Shown piece by piece: positions 10,431 to 22,423 of a stretch of 64,000 bases of DNA. Each line of letters starts with the position of its first letter. Position 1 is the first letter of the stretch. The translations under genes and the position numbers were made by a program. The notes beneath the pieces were generated by a model. The model was not told the origin of the DNA and did not search any database. It saw only the letters and a list, made by a program, of their open reading frames with translations. Source of the stretch: Arabidopsis thaliana (Eukaryota; Streptophyta; Magnoliopsida; Brassicales; Brassicaceae); NCBI RefSeq assembly GCF_000001735.4, contig NC_003071.7, positions 4,209,151-4,273,150 on the forward strand, in the 5' to 3' direction.

Positions 10431-11627
10431 AATTTGTCGCGAAACAATAAGAGATGCAACATTTCGTCTAACTTTATCATCGAGCGACAACTTCACAAGT
10501 TTGTCGTGCGTTGTTTCCGCATCTATCTGCACAAGTCTACACCCTGTTTCATCGGTGTAAATATGTATTTGTGTTTCTATACCCAATTCTCGGAAACAAA
10601 AATTACGGAACCGGATCAACCATATCGGGAGAAGGATGAAAGAATTTGAAAAAAAATGAGGAAAACGATGAGGAATTAGATTTTCTAGTGATGTGAAAAA
10701 GTCAGGTGAAGAAGACGAGTTGAAAAACTTTGGCCCTATTTTTTTGTCCTTTGATGATGCTGACATGGAATGATGACATGGAATATTACAGCCAACGTCG
10801 TTTTGAATTGATGAGGTGGCAACTAAGCCACCAAACGAACATTTGATAACTTAGCCATCAAGCAAATCTATAAGTCAGTCGCAACATGAATACTATTACA
10901 GTAATTGAAAAAGGAAAAAAACAAAGTTAAGTCAGCCGTGTAATGTCGTAACTCAACTAACTCAGCTGTACCGTTTAAAAACTCGGTTGTAACTGCATGC
11001 TATTATAGTAATTAATCTTTTGCACATAAGTCAGCCGTAACAAGGCTGAGTTATTTAGTAATCGAGCTCTTTACGGCTGATTTATAACACTCGATCATAA
11101 CTCAACCGTCACATCATCCCATAACTAAGCCGTCCAAAAATATAACTCAACCGTGTCGAGGTAATAAGTCAGCCGTTTTCTCATAACTCGGACATAACGT
11201 TATCTGGGTTATGCTATAAATTCTTATAACTCGGACAACATTCCTTAACGCAGCCATACAATTGCGTGAGTTATCGTATAACTCATGCAACGTTTTATAA
11301 ATCAGCTGTAACGTCTGGCTGAGTTATACTCATACTTTACCGTTTTGTTATTACTCATATATTTTTGTCGTAAGTCAGCCGCAACATACCGTACCTCAGC
11401 CGTAATTGCCGTTGTATCGCGTTACGGCTGAGTTCATTTAATCCACGTCAGCAATTTCTGACATGACAGTGGCATTCCTTGTAATTACGTTTTTTCGGTA
11501 ACGTTTAGTAAGGGCACGCTGGATATTAAAAAAAGACGATAATATGACAATAATAAAAAAAAGTTTTGTCTGTTCTGGTAATAACACCTAATTTGTACTT
11601 TATCACAGTAAATCTCCCTTAGTAATT

Positions 11628-11989
11628 CGTATATTGATGATAAAAAGTTAATGATGATACCGTTTTCAGTTTCGGCGATTTGACCATTATAATTATTTTT
11701 CCTTCTGACTGATTCTCAAATGGGTCCCTTATGTAGACTCATGGGTCATGACTGATTCTCAAAGCAATCTCTTGTGAAGTTATTAAAGTTAAAAATTCCA
11801 AGTAAGCATATCTAATATTACATTGTAACAATTCTCAAAACAAACCTTAAAATATTTTCAGGAAATCCTAAATCACAAAGCAAAAATGAGTCAAAAATCA
11901 AAAGTTAAACACAATGTCAGACATTTAATCGAACATATGGTATGTATTATATATTACGTTTTACCTATTCAATCAAAAGCTAATAAATA
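11628..11989. other. AT-rich intergenic sequence
   Basis: The first 70 bp continue the dispersed repeat that MULE copy 2 interrupted. The rest holds only a short open frame (11886-12071) that runs into the LTR at 11990; I see no coding signal. Confidence 0.4.
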
Positions 11990-12271
11990 TGATAAGTATC
12001 CGATTGTGGTTTATTGGGCCTCTTTTAGTATGTTATTGGGCTGCCAATTTGTTGGCATCTTAAACCCTTAACCTTTGTATTTAACAACTCTTTCTCCCTT
12101 ACAGGAACACTATCGAAATAGATCATAACAATATGTTTATCTTCTTCATCATCTCTCTTCTCTCTTGTTCTTCTTCTTTCTACTTCTGAATTCTTCTGCT
12201 TCTCAACCTAATTCTTCTATTTTCTCATCTCCTTTTGGTTACTTGCTTGATAAGTGATTCTGACCTTATCA
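11990..12271 (+). repeat. 5' LTR of outer element (282 bp)
   Basis: Starts TGATAAGTATCCGATTG and ends TGACCTTATCA. It contains a pyrimidine-rich CTTCTTC tract in its second half. It pairs with 21047-21329. Confidence 0.85.
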
Positions 12272-12304
12272 ATTGGTGTTTTCATTGAGAGTTTTGAAAC
12301 AACT

Positions 12305-13125
12305 TGTTGGGGTCGGATTCCCCACAAGCAAGACCGAGCCAAACAGTCTAAGAATAACAATCACCTCATGGTTAAACATATGATTGGCCCCTAGCCTAGA
12401 ACAAAGCACCTCGGGACCTTATTCGATCGACCGTCCCAAAGAGAGTTTGTAAAATGGCTCGGGTGTTAATCATATGAACACAGCCCGAGCCAATCGTGAG
12501 AACGCTGCGGGAAACATCTATATCGGCTCGGGAGACAGCCAACTGAGCTTAATGGACAGTCATCAAGCGCGCCCCGAGCCGGTACATACCGTTTGCCCCG
12601 AAGCCACCTCTCAAACGACCACCGAGCCGTGAAGAACACGCGAGGCAAAGACTTAAGGAGAATCTTTGAAGATAATGTTAAAATCAGGAAATCTCCCCAA
12701 AACCTCCGAAGAATAAGGAGAATATCCTTAGGACGATTATCCTCTAGAACCGACCTAAGGATAAATAAGAATCTTCCGAAGAATATCGCTAAGGGGGCGG
12801 TTTAAGGATCCTATATAAAGTGCCTCAGGGACTTCACAAGAGGGGGATCTTTGGATACTCACAAGAACACATAACTTTATACCTATTGAGAACTACGAAT
12901 GGCTTGATCCCTTCACAGGGTACGTAGGCAATCCATCATGGATGCAGCTATACCTTTTTAAAACCCTAACTCTTTTTCTGTTCTTGAGCAAAACCCTAAT
13001 GTATTTCATAAGAGATTAGAACATCTTTTGTAATCGAGTCTTGGATAGAATACCTAATGAAGAGAAATTACTAGATTTGTTTTCCCTCTCTAAACAAATC
13101 TATTGTGTGAATCCTTGGTTCAACA
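12305..13125 (+). repeat. 5' LTR of inner element (821 bp)
   Basis: Begins TGTTGGGGTCGGATTCC and ends TTGGTTCAACA. A TATA box TATATAA lies at 12812-12818 and the U5 motif GGTACGTAGGCA at about 12919. Short frames in the LTR on both strands recur in the other LTR and are not genes. Confidence 0.9.
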
Positions 13126-14869
13126 ATTGGCGCCGTCTGTGGGGAACGACAAAGAACTCTCTTCGCATATCATTCATCCAAGTATTCGATGTACGCTCAT
13201 CAAGCCAAGACAATCAGATCCGTCTACTTGCGGGGGGATTTCCCGTCAAGATACAATGAACCAGATGACGTATAACCATTCCACGGATTGCCCCGGAGAT
13301 CAGCGTTCCAGGGAATCTAACCGTAACTCCATCGGATATCTCTGCTCAGAGTTATCGCTGCTGAAGTCGATGCTGTCTGTTTCTTAACAGATCCGTCCGA
13401 ATAGACCAGTTCGCCTCGGGGCCGATTTCCCGGCAAATCACAGGGAATCTCGTAAGGGTTAATACATCTACGGATCGCCCAAAGAGTCGTCTTTTCGGAG
13501 AAGTTGACCTCGCCTTAATCGAAGATATATGCTGAGAGATATAAACGTTTACCTCAAGCAAGTGCAGCCAGTCATGAGACCCAACTCTATAAAACTCCTC
13601 GAGGAGCACTCCAAGTTGAAAATCCTCGAGGAGCAGACAGCCAGCCAGTCAGCTTCGGGATCGTTTTCCTTGAAAATCCTGATGAACTAGGCAATGATAT
13701 ACCTATCTACAGATCGCCCCAAGAGTCAGCATTCTAAAGAATCCGACCTCGCCTCGATCCGAGATGTCTATTAGGAGTTACCGTCGACCTCGCCTTGATC
13801 CGAGATTCGTCTCTATCCGACCAGCCGAACTCAAGCTCAATTTCCCAGTGATCTAGAGAGACTCAGAAGACGATCTACAGATCAATTTAAAGCCCTGAGG
13901 CTCCTCTTTTAAACAAGCCCGAGCTCACTTCGTTAGGGTCTGTTTTCTCGGAGATACTGCCGTTTATCTGCAGAAAGTGACAAAATACAGATCGATCTGT
14001 ATCCGATCTGTTGACCTCGGAATCAACTTCCCGGCGATCTAAAAGGCATCACGAGGCGACCTAAGTATCAACTGAAAGCCCCGAGGCTTATCTTTCAATA
14101 GAGACCGACCTCATCCAATTCCGAGCTGTTTACTAAGCGTTATCACTGTTTCACTAAAACATATGACACCTGTCAAATCGCAGATTCGAACTGTGGGAGC
14201 AACTGGATTAGAAAGCAAACTCCCAACGATTCAGAAAACATCAAGAGCCCATCTTAGTATCATCATGAAGCTCTGAGGCTTATCTTTCCAACAAGATCGA
14301 TTTTGCTCCATTTGGTGCTGTCTTCCGAGAGTTATAGGTTTTTCTCTCAAGCATGCGTTGTTTATCGAGACATGCATAGATCCGTCTACACCCGATCTGT
14401 CTGCTTTCAGATCGATTTCCCGGCGATCTAAAAGGAACCAGGAGCCGATCTGCACATCATTTTGAAGCTACAAGGCTTATCTTTCTAACGGACTCATCCT
14501 TGCCTCAATTGATTACGTCTAACAAGAGTTATTACTGTTTTTCTGCGACAAGCACGTCCTGGCTGTAGCCCAAAGATGCATGTCTGCGGCTATCAGATCA
14601 GCCACCTTTGTGACCGATTTTACGTCCATCGTCGTTTCCAGGACGATTCCACCAACATGCCCATCTTAGGCTTCACGTCTTCACCTCGCCACCGATGGTC
14701 TTCAATTTACGAAAGCTTCACATCATCGCCACACTTCATCACCACGGACCATGTGTCATGGAGGCATGGAACGCAACATATATCTTAATCACTAAGAACG
14801 CAACAAAAAAGGTCGTTGTTTAGATTTAACAAAATCAACTGTAACCCAAGTCAAAAGCCCAAAATAAGT

Positions 14870-15540
14870 TTCAATCCCTCGATGAATGCCCTACACGCGT
14901 AGTGCTATAAATACAGAATATCATGTCATGTCAAAAGGGGGGAATGCCGTCTCACAAAGCTCGTCAACTCGTCCGTCTCAAGTAGCACGTCAGCTCGTCC
15001 GTGTCAAGTAGCTCGCCCTTCTCGAGTAGCTCGCTCCTCTTCGTCAAGCTTCTCAACTCGTTCTCTTCACCAAGTCCCTCAGCTCGTCTTCAAGCTCTTC
15101 AAGCTCCTTAGCTCGTTCTCAAGCTCATCAGATCGTCCTCAAGCTCAGCTCGTCTTCAAGCTCTTCCCATCACTCAACGACCATCTCCTCGCCTAGCTGT
15201 CAGCTAGTCAGCTCGTCCAACTCCTCGTCTAGCTATCAACTCATCCCTCGACTGCAAAACTCATCTACCTCCTCGCCTAGCGGCAGTTCGTCCATTGACT
15301 GCAGAGTCCACCTAACTCGTCGCCCAGCTCGTCTAAACCTTCAGCAGACAACTCGGTTTGTCCAATTCGCCTCTCTACCACGGTTCATCCAGCTCGTCGC
15401 ACATCTGCCGGCTCGTCATCTACCATACGACCTTCCTCCAGTAATGGCCTAGCTCGTTTATCACGATATGAACGTGTAGCTTGATCCCTTTCTAAGGGTA
15501 CGTAGGCAACCTTTTACAAGGTTCAGCTATAAGACGAATA
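14870..15540 (+). repeat. LTR-like segment buried in the inner element
   Basis: A TATA-like GCTATAAATAC lies at about 14902. It is followed, about 570 bp on, by AGCTTGATCCCTTTCTAAGG and GGTACGTAGGCAACC (about 15478-15512), which match the U5 motif of the element's own LTR (GGCTTGATCCCTTCACAGGG, then GGTACGTAGGCAATCC). This looks like a diverged LTR of a related element captured within the interior. Confidence 0.5.
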
Positions 15541-16827
15541 AACTCTATTCTTCCTCGGACATCAAGATCGTCTTCCGGCCTCAAGCTCGTCTTTCATCTA
15601 CAATCGGCTCGTCTTAACATATATCTAAGAAAAATTGTCCCTTCCTCGCCTTGGAGAGCTTCTGCTTTATCTTAATCACAAGACGTTGTTCAGATCTCAC
15701 AAAAACATGTGTAATGAAAATTCAAAAGAAAGAGCTCAGTTAAGAGGCCATATCACCAGATAAACTGGAGAAATGCAAAGGACCCAACCTTTACAGAAAC
15801 CGATTTCATCACAGCTCTATTGCACCAGCCGGGAAAATTCATAGGAAAGAGAAGTAAAGAAGAAAGATCACTAGAAGTCAGCCAAAGAGTAAGCATCACT
15901 GGATACTGCCTCCTATATTCACTGAGGATCGTATGTTGCTACCGGAGCAACCGAAACCAAAAAACAAATATAGCAAAGGAAGAAAAATTCACTTTGTCAC
16001 AGCAACTTCATAAGACGGTAGAAGCCTCAGGCAATATCCGATCTGACTAAAATTCAGACAAAATCTTCGGTGGGACTATCAGCTAAAGATTCAACGGTGG
16101 GATCAATAGTTTAACGGTTCAAACGGAAGTTATCAGTTCTTCTATAAATCAGCAAAAGGAAGTACATTACACCAACAAGTGACAATGGATCATCACTAGC
16201 AATCGCTCAAGGTTTCCACTCATTCATCAATGATGCGATCTCCAATTCTGTCTCGACGACCTCCCTCATAAAAGATAAGTTCAATTACTTTCTTACATAT
16301 TAATTAAGCTTGATTGACATTCTCACTTATATCACAAGCATTCATCCTTCTCTCTTTCTACGCAAAGATGAGATCTCCTCTAACGAACAACATCTTAAAT
16401 GTAGATTTTCATACAACGACGTTTACAATCTCAAAGATTCAGATCGTCCATGCCGTAGATTTCATCATCTCTATGTCCAAACCAATAAGATAAGTGTTAT
16501 CTATTATAATCTAACAAGTACAGCTTAATCATATATATGCATTCTCTGCTATATTTTTTGCGTAAACTTGCAAAAACACTCGTCTACCGAGCAAAAAGGG
16601 GGGGGAGTGGGGTCCGTATATCCATACTCCCACTTCAATTTTTCTACTTCGAATTTTCTTGGAATTTGATTTCTAAATCTTTTTACTTTGAAATATTTTA
16701 ACGGGCGACGGCCTATTATTTTCAAAGTTTCATTTACACCGCTTCGGTTACAGCGCGCTATATAAATATTCAAGATAAGAATCTGCTCGAATGTTTTTCC
16801 GAGCAGGCTATGAATTCTATCTTCTGA

Positions 16828-17135
16828 AATCCGGTTATACTTAACACCGGTGCCCCAGCTCGTTTCTAAACGCTGGTAAAAGATTGAATCAAATCGGGTC
16901 GCAACCGTGGGTATTCAAGTCTACTGAAATCCAGTTACTCTAAACACTGGTACCGAGTCAACCGCTTCGGAAACTAAAACCCAGTTATCATAAACACTGG
17001 TGCCGAGCTTTTGCTTCGGCTAAATACAGTTTCTTATCTGCTTTGGTCTGCTTAGAAATCCAGTTATCCCGAATAACCTGGTACCGAGACGATCAGCTCG
17101 GAACGAAGTATACTGAACCCAGCTTTGACTCACGC
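16828..17135 (+). repeat. Four diverged copies of a short stem-forming module
   Basis: The pattern GAAATCCAGTTA, then a few bases, then AACACTGGTACCGAG repeats at about 16826, 16925, 16978 and 17058 with spacing of about 55-100 bp. In each copy CCAGTTA-like and TAACACTGG-like blocks can pair into a short hairpin. The role is unknown; it could be structural RNA of the element. Confidence 0.55.
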
Positions 17136-17746
17136 AATTTGTACCCGAGCCAACCACATCAGTTCGTCTGTAGCTTTCCTAGCTCGAAGTTCGTCTAGCT
17201 AGCAGCTCGTCGGCACTTCGCCTAGCTGACAGCTCGTCTGCAGCCTTTCTAGCTCCCAGTTCGTCTGTAGCTTTCCTAGCTAGCAGCTCGTGTGCACTTC
17301 GCCTAGCTAACAGCTCGTCTGCAGCTTTCTTAGCTCCTTGTTCGTCTGTAGCTTTCCTAGCTCGCAGTTCGTCTAGCTAGCACCTAGTCTGCACTTTTCC
17401 TAGCTCACAGTCCGTCTGCAGTTTCTCTGACTCGTAGTTCGCCCAGCTAACAGCTCGTCGGCAGCCTTCCTAGCTTGCTATTGCCCGCCTAACAGCTCGT
17501 CAACAGCTTGGAGTTCTTCAACAAGTCTCCTAGCAGCTTTCCTAGCTCACAACTTGTCAACAGCTAACATTTTGAGTTCGAGATAGCAACACCCGTCAAG
17601 AACAGAATCTCGTAGCACCAAGAAAAAACAAGCCTTACTTTCAAAAGATACGGATTAGTCAGTTTAGATGCGAAAGCAGCTGGCTCGGTCACACCATTCA
17701 TGAAGCTCGTGGCATTAACTCTTAACCAACGAGCTGGGGGGCTAAC

Positions 17747-18568
17747 TGTTGGGGTCGGATTCCCCCACAAGCAAGACCGAGCCAAACAGTCTAAGAATAA
17801 CAATCACCTCATGGTTAAACATATGATTGGCCCCTAGCCTAGAACAAAGCACCTCGGGACCTTATTCGATCGACCGTCCCGAAGAGAGTTTGTAAAATGG
17901 CTCGGGTGTTAATCATATGAACACAGCCCGAGCCAATCGCGAGAACGCTGCGGGAAACATCTATATCGGCTCGGGAGACAGCCAACTGAGCTTAATGGAC
18001 AGTCATCAAGCGCGCCCCGAGCCGGTACATACCGTTTGCCCCGAAGCCACCTCTCAAACGACCACCGAGCCGTGAAGAACACGCGAGGCAAAGACTTAAG
18101 GAGAATCTTTGAAGATAATGTTGAAATCAGGAAATCTCCCCAAAACCTCCGAAGAATAAGGAGAATATCCTTAGGACGATTATCCTCTAGAACCGACCTA
18201 AGGATAAATAAGAATCTTCCGAAGAATATCGCTAAGGGGGCGGTTTAAGGATCCTATATAAAGTGCCTCAGGGACTTCACAAGAGGGGGATCTTTGGATA
18301 CTCACAAGAACACATAACTTTATACCTATTGAGAACTACGAATGGCTTGATCCCTTCACAGGGTACGTAAGCAATCCATCATGGATGCAGCTATACCTTT
18401 TTAAAACCCTAACTCTTTTTCTGTTCTTGAGCAAAACCCTAATGTATTTCATAAGAGATTAGAACATCTTTTGTAATCGAGTCTTGGATAGAATACCTAA
18501 TGAAGAGAAATTACTAGATTTGTTTTCCCTCTCTAAACAAATCTATTGTGTGAATCCTTGGTTCAACA
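17747..18568 (+). repeat. 3' LTR of inner element (822 bp)
   Basis: Nearly identical to 12305-13125; TATA box TATATAA at 18255-18261. It is followed directly by the right-hand target duplication CAACT. Confidence 0.9.
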
Positions 18569-18573
18569 CAACT

Positions 18574-21046
18574 CAAGTTTTTTCTCATCTAATTTGAAAA
18601 TGTTTCTGAGACATCAACAAATGTATGAGGAGAGGTTTCTCAGACACATGGAGGTGCTGCAACAAACACGATCGACGAAATATGAGCCAACAAAGATGGG
18701 AAATCAGAATCTCACGGGTCAGGATTTTGATCATGTGCAACAAATGATCGATATATGGAGGAGGTCGAAGATCAATCCCAAGGAAGCTATTTAGAAGCTT
18801 CCAGTTATCCAGAGCTCAAGATCTGAACACAACACCTTAAAAAACACCAAAAACTCTCACGGGAATTTTGTCGAACAGGTGGTGTGCATCTCAACCCATA
18901 ACGTTTCTTATGATTCTGGGATTTCTAAAGGCTCGACTGCAACTCAAAACCTGAGGAAACGACAAACTCATGTTAAGCGAAGTTACCACAAGGTTCGAAA
19001 AGAAAAATGAAACGTGACAATCTTTCTCAATCTCTACAACTAAGTTTTTGTACTCGTTCGCCAAGAAACGTGTTGTATCTCGGAGAAGATAGACTCAATT
19101 CGATGGCAGTGAATCTGGTAAAGGAAAGTCGCCACATAGGTACTCCAAGAGCTAGTTTCAAGCAACGTTTTCACCAATTTCAGAAACGAAGAGAGAGGGA
19201 TAGATATCGAGTTGTGATTGCCTCATTCAGATCAAAGAATAAAAAATGGGTCGTTGCAAAGAAAAAGGAGAAAGTCAGCTCTCATACATTCTCGTTTCCT
19301 CCTCTTAGACAATTGACTGTGAGTGATGATGAGTGTTACAGGGGAGATATCTTGGTGATGAATCTACAAAAGGCTAGTGAAGTGAGTTTACTAGAAGGTG
19401 CAGGAACGCTTTGTACTACAGTGAAGGAAAGAAGTGATGGGATTTTTATGCAAGGAAGATTCATGGTACCGATGAGAAACAAATTACTAGTTCTTCAATA
19501 ACTGACATAGTGTTCATGAATGAAAACAAGTTTTTTGGATGTACTTTCGTTAGCCAAGTTTGGGATCATGGAGAGAGGATGACTGACAAAATTCATTTGG
19601 ACGGGTTAGTGGCTTTCTAGGAGTTTGAGGATGTTGATGTTGTTAAGCGTCTAGCCTGTAGAGTTTGTACCGGTAACAAACAACCAACTGACCCTGGGAG
19701 AGCTAATCGCGTATGCGAGCGTGGTGGTTTAGAGGTTAGCCAAGTTCTATGGGTTTGGAAGGTTACAGAAATTTTGGAGTGTTAAGATTAATACAGAAGC
19801 TTGATAAGACTAATTTACAAAAGGTCATGAGAAGGGACTTGAAAAAGTTGCGTGTTGGGTATAAAAAAGGAATTTTGAGGCGGAAGCTACTTTTACTCAC
19901 AGGTTTTGATTTGGAAAAGCTGCTCAAGTCGTTAGATGTTCACTTAAGTGAGAACCTTAGCAAAGAAACTCTTTTCTTGTTCATCCACCTTGAGGACAAG
20001 GTGGATTTTTCAGGGGCGAGTAAAGGTAATGACAGAAGATGGGTTAGCGACACAGTAAAGAAGAAACTAAGAAATGTCAAAGATGATGTTAACAAGGGTA
20101 AGAACAGTGTCTCAAGAGTTGTTTGTGACGTTGATTTGGGTTGTGTCTACTCTTTGGGCAGAGAGGAGTTTGTGTGTTCTATTAAAGCTACTGAGCCACT
20201 ACCAAGACGTCAATTGCTATAGGTTATCTATGAGACAACAATATTAACAACTCAAGAAGTTTCAAAAATATTGGTTGAGAGAGATGTTGTTGAGAAATAT
20301 CAGAAGCACAACGATTTAAGAAAAAGTACGGAAGTTGTCGTTATGGTCTTGGGATACTTGTTAGAGATAGAACAAAAGATTACAAGTAGGTTGATCAAGA
20401 TCAATAAGGACGTTGTAGCTATGATATCAAATAAGTTCATTTGTCTTGTGAGAGATCAATCTACTTTGATAGAGACCATGTCGACCCAGCTCTTTCAGTT
20501 TCATCTTGGAAACTTGGTTAAGATTGATACCAACTGTGAAGTGTCTCAATCGTCACGGCCACCTGAACTGTTGTTTGGAGAATGGCAGGAACAGGAGAAC
20601 CTTAGAGCAACCCGTGAAGCCCAAAATATAGATATGACAGTGGAGAATAGACCGTTTGACATGAAGAAGAAAACGTGTAGCACTCATGTTTGGAAGTCAC
20701 TGTCTAAGGACCCTCTCTTACAGTTTGCATTCTTGGGGAAAGTATCAAGATTCCGAAACAGAGTTTCCAGTGATGGCAAGCTTTTGGAGCTGTTCTTTTC
20801 AAAGTTGGTCTCAATAATTGAGAACACAACTGCGTGAGAGATACAAGTTGAAGAGAACGAACGGAAGCAGTTTGAGATTACTCATAAGGACTTTAATGAG
20901 ATCTTCTCCATCAAGTTAAAGACTGAAGGTGCAGACATTCTCGAAGCTACAACAAAGGCTGATGCACGGGCAAACAAGGCAATGTACTGGCAGAGTTTCA
21001 TTTCCTTCCACCTTGAGGACAAGGTGATACTTCAAAAGGGGAGTAT
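18574..21046 (+). pseudogene. Interior of outer element: degraded reading frame of unknown function
   Basis: A single frame runs from about 19749 to 21046 interrupted only by TAG at 20220-20222 and TGA at 20835-20837, which suggests a once continuous protein of more than 400 residues. Earlier pieces (18601-18794 and 19007-19501) lie in other frames. Lys- and Glu-rich helical stretches dominate, for example around 20270-20450 and 20840-20990. The peptide HLEDKV occurs twice, near 19990 and 21010. No aspartic protease, FADD or YVDD motif, or integrase motif is present. I do not recognise the protein. It may be the altered tail of a gypsy polyprotein or a captured host sequence. Confidence 0.5.
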
Positions 21047-21329
21047 TGATAAGTATCCAATTGTGGTTTATTGGGCCTCTTTTAGTATGTTATTGGGCTG
21101 CCAATTTGTTGGCATCTTAAGCCCTTAACCTTTGTATTTAACAACTCTTTCTCCCTTACGGGAACACTATCGAAATAGATCATAACAATATGTTTATCCT
21201 CTTCATCATCTCTCTTCTCTCTTGTTCTTCTTCTTTCTAATTCTGAATTCTTCTGCTTCTCAACCTAATTCTTCTATTTTCTCATCTCCTTCTGGTTACT
21301 TACTTGATAAGTGATTCTGACCTTATACA
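21047..21329 (+). repeat. 3' LTR of outer element
   Basis: Matches 11990-12271 with about eight differences; the terminal TTATCA is changed to TTATACA. It is preceded by the purine tract AAAAGGGGAG. Confidence 0.8.
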
Positions 21330-21592
21330 AATCCATCACTTATTAGAGCATAAACACTACTAACAACAGTTTATGAATTCCAATTATTTCAATTTAATGA
21401 TCTTAGACCCTTAAAACTCGAATTGTGAGAAGAAACATACCGATTAGAGCTTAAAACTTCTAAATCGACAACAATGATGAAGATGACGCCAATGATGGAG
21501 AAGATGATGGTGACTGATGACGGTGGTGGTTGAAGAATTGCAGGTGGAATGCGAAAGAGAGAAAGTAGCGTAAAAGAAAAATTCCTTGTTAC
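21330..21592. other. Short unassigned stretch between two LTR elements
   Basis: About 260 bp of AT-rich sequence with no recognised feature. It ends in GTTAC, the left target duplication of the next element. A minus-strand frame crossing it runs into the LTR and is not credible. Confidence 0.4.
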
Positions 21593-22358
21593 TGTGAAGA
21601 CTGATAGCTTGAAGCACAAGGTGATATTCAAATGTTTGGCCTTAACCTTAAGACTTAACCCAAGGTAAAGTAACTCAACCTTGGTTAGTCTACTTTTGGG
21701 ACCACAACAAAGCAAACGGCTATGAAGGAGCTTGCCTCGCAATGGCATCGGTTTGCTTTAAGGACAGTTTGTCCATTTGTGTGTGCAAAGAGAGGAGGTT
21801 AAAGAAGGAGACAACAATCGCTTTCAAGCTGGCAGTTTTGGCGTTTTAAGGAGCGTAGGCTGCGGCTTGTTATTTGCTGAGGTGAAGCCCTAATCTACTT
21901 TGAAGTATAAATAGGTGCTTAAGTCATTGAGAGAGTGTGCGAGACATTTTAGAGAGTTTGGGAGGTGTTAAGAGAGAAAGCTATTCATAGTATAAACTTG
22001 TATTAACTGTTCTTTGTGGGATAACAGAGTAGTGCAGAGCAATCCTAAGTACTAGTGAAGGGTATTAGGTGTATTGCTTGTAGACTCTTGTTGTAAACAC
22101 TATAAGATTCTAGTGGATTCCGAGGAGAGTCTCGGCCCAGACGTACCTACCCTATGGGAGTGAACTGGGTTACCAAATTCTCGTGTGTGTTCTCTATTTT
22201 GTTTCTCTATTTCTTGCAAAGTCTTGTTCTTCTTACAAACATTCTTGAACGAGTTTCTGAAGTACATCACTCATCTCTGAAGTAGTTCTGTTCTAGGATC
22301 TGTTTTGAGTCACTGAGTAAAGTAAAGTCGACGTCTTTAGTTCTGTCGTTTCTTAACA
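21593..22358 (+). repeat. 5' LTR of copia element (766 bp)
   Basis: Starts TGTGAAGACTGATAGC and ends TTTCTTAACA. A TATA box TATAAATA lies at 21905-21912. Confidence 0.95.
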
Positions 22359-22423
22359 GATTGGTATCAGAGCACCATGTTGGTGTTCTTTGTGGTTCTG
22401 AAAAGGGTTTAAGATCTTGAACC

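Larger units (their letters stand above)
7433..11618 (-). mobile_element. MULE-type DNA transposon, copy 2, inverted, with LTR insertion
   Basis: This is the reverse-complement relative of the element at 3541-5911. It is flanked by a perfect 9-bp duplication TTAGTAATT (7424-7432 and 11619-11627). Its outer end reads CAGTAAATCTCCC, the complement of the start of copy 1. It contains a solo LTR at 8007-9755; without this it is about 2.43 kb, close to copy 1 (2.37 kb). A minus-strand frame (10766-10272) includes GCRLVQIDAETTHDKLVKL, the same possible transposase relic, and then runs into the array. No functional transposase is present. Confidence 0.8.
13126..17746 (+). other. Interior of inner element, no coding capacity
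   Basis: The primer site is at 13128. After it, repeated GATCTGTC, CCGAGGCTTATCTTTC and TTCCCGGCGATCTA blocks recur at about 13380-14470, pointing to old internal duplications. Two stretches (about 14950-15450 and 17150-17575) are dense in AGCTCGTC and CTAGCTCG. Open frames are short and lack family motifs. Confidence 0.6.
12305..18568 (+). mobile_element. Young non-coding LTR element of Tat/ATLANTYS type (inner, nested)
   Basis: LTRs at 12305-13125 and 17747-18568 are flanked by the perfect 5-bp duplication CAACT (12300-12304 and 18569-18573). I counted about four substitutions and one indel between the LTRs, so insertion was recent. The primer site TGGCGCCGTCTGTGGGG at 13128 is typical of the Tat/ATLANTYS branch of Ty3/gypsy. 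The tract GAGCTGGGGGGCTAAC sits before the 3' LTR. The 4.6-kb interior has no gag or pol frame, so it is a large derivative of LARD type that would need proteins from a relative. Confidence 0.85.
11990..21329 (+). mobile_element. Non-autonomous LTR retrotransposon (outer of a nested pair)
   Basis: Two 282-bp LTRs, 11990-12271 (TGATAAGTATCC to CTTATCA) and 21047-21329 (same start, end altered to CTTATACA), bracket the element; I counted about eight differences. A possible primer site, TTGGTGTTTTCATTGAGAG, follows the first LTR at 12274. A purine-rich AAAAGGGGAG tract precedes the second at 21035. Subtracting the inner element (12305-18573) leaves about 3.1 kb with no protease, reverse transcriptase or integrase. 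HLEDKV-type peptides near the 3' end recall the C terminus of some gypsy polyproteins. A clean target duplication is not seen, because the right LTR end is altered. Confidence 0.75.

Noticed and set aside
3541-11618. One giant foldback transposon with 2.4-kb inverted repeats
   Set aside because: Each arm has its own, different 9-bp duplication, so they are two separate insertions.
12466-12805. Open frames duplicated at 17909-18248
   Set aside because: They lie in the two LTRs of the inner element, and the duplication simply reflects the LTR pair.
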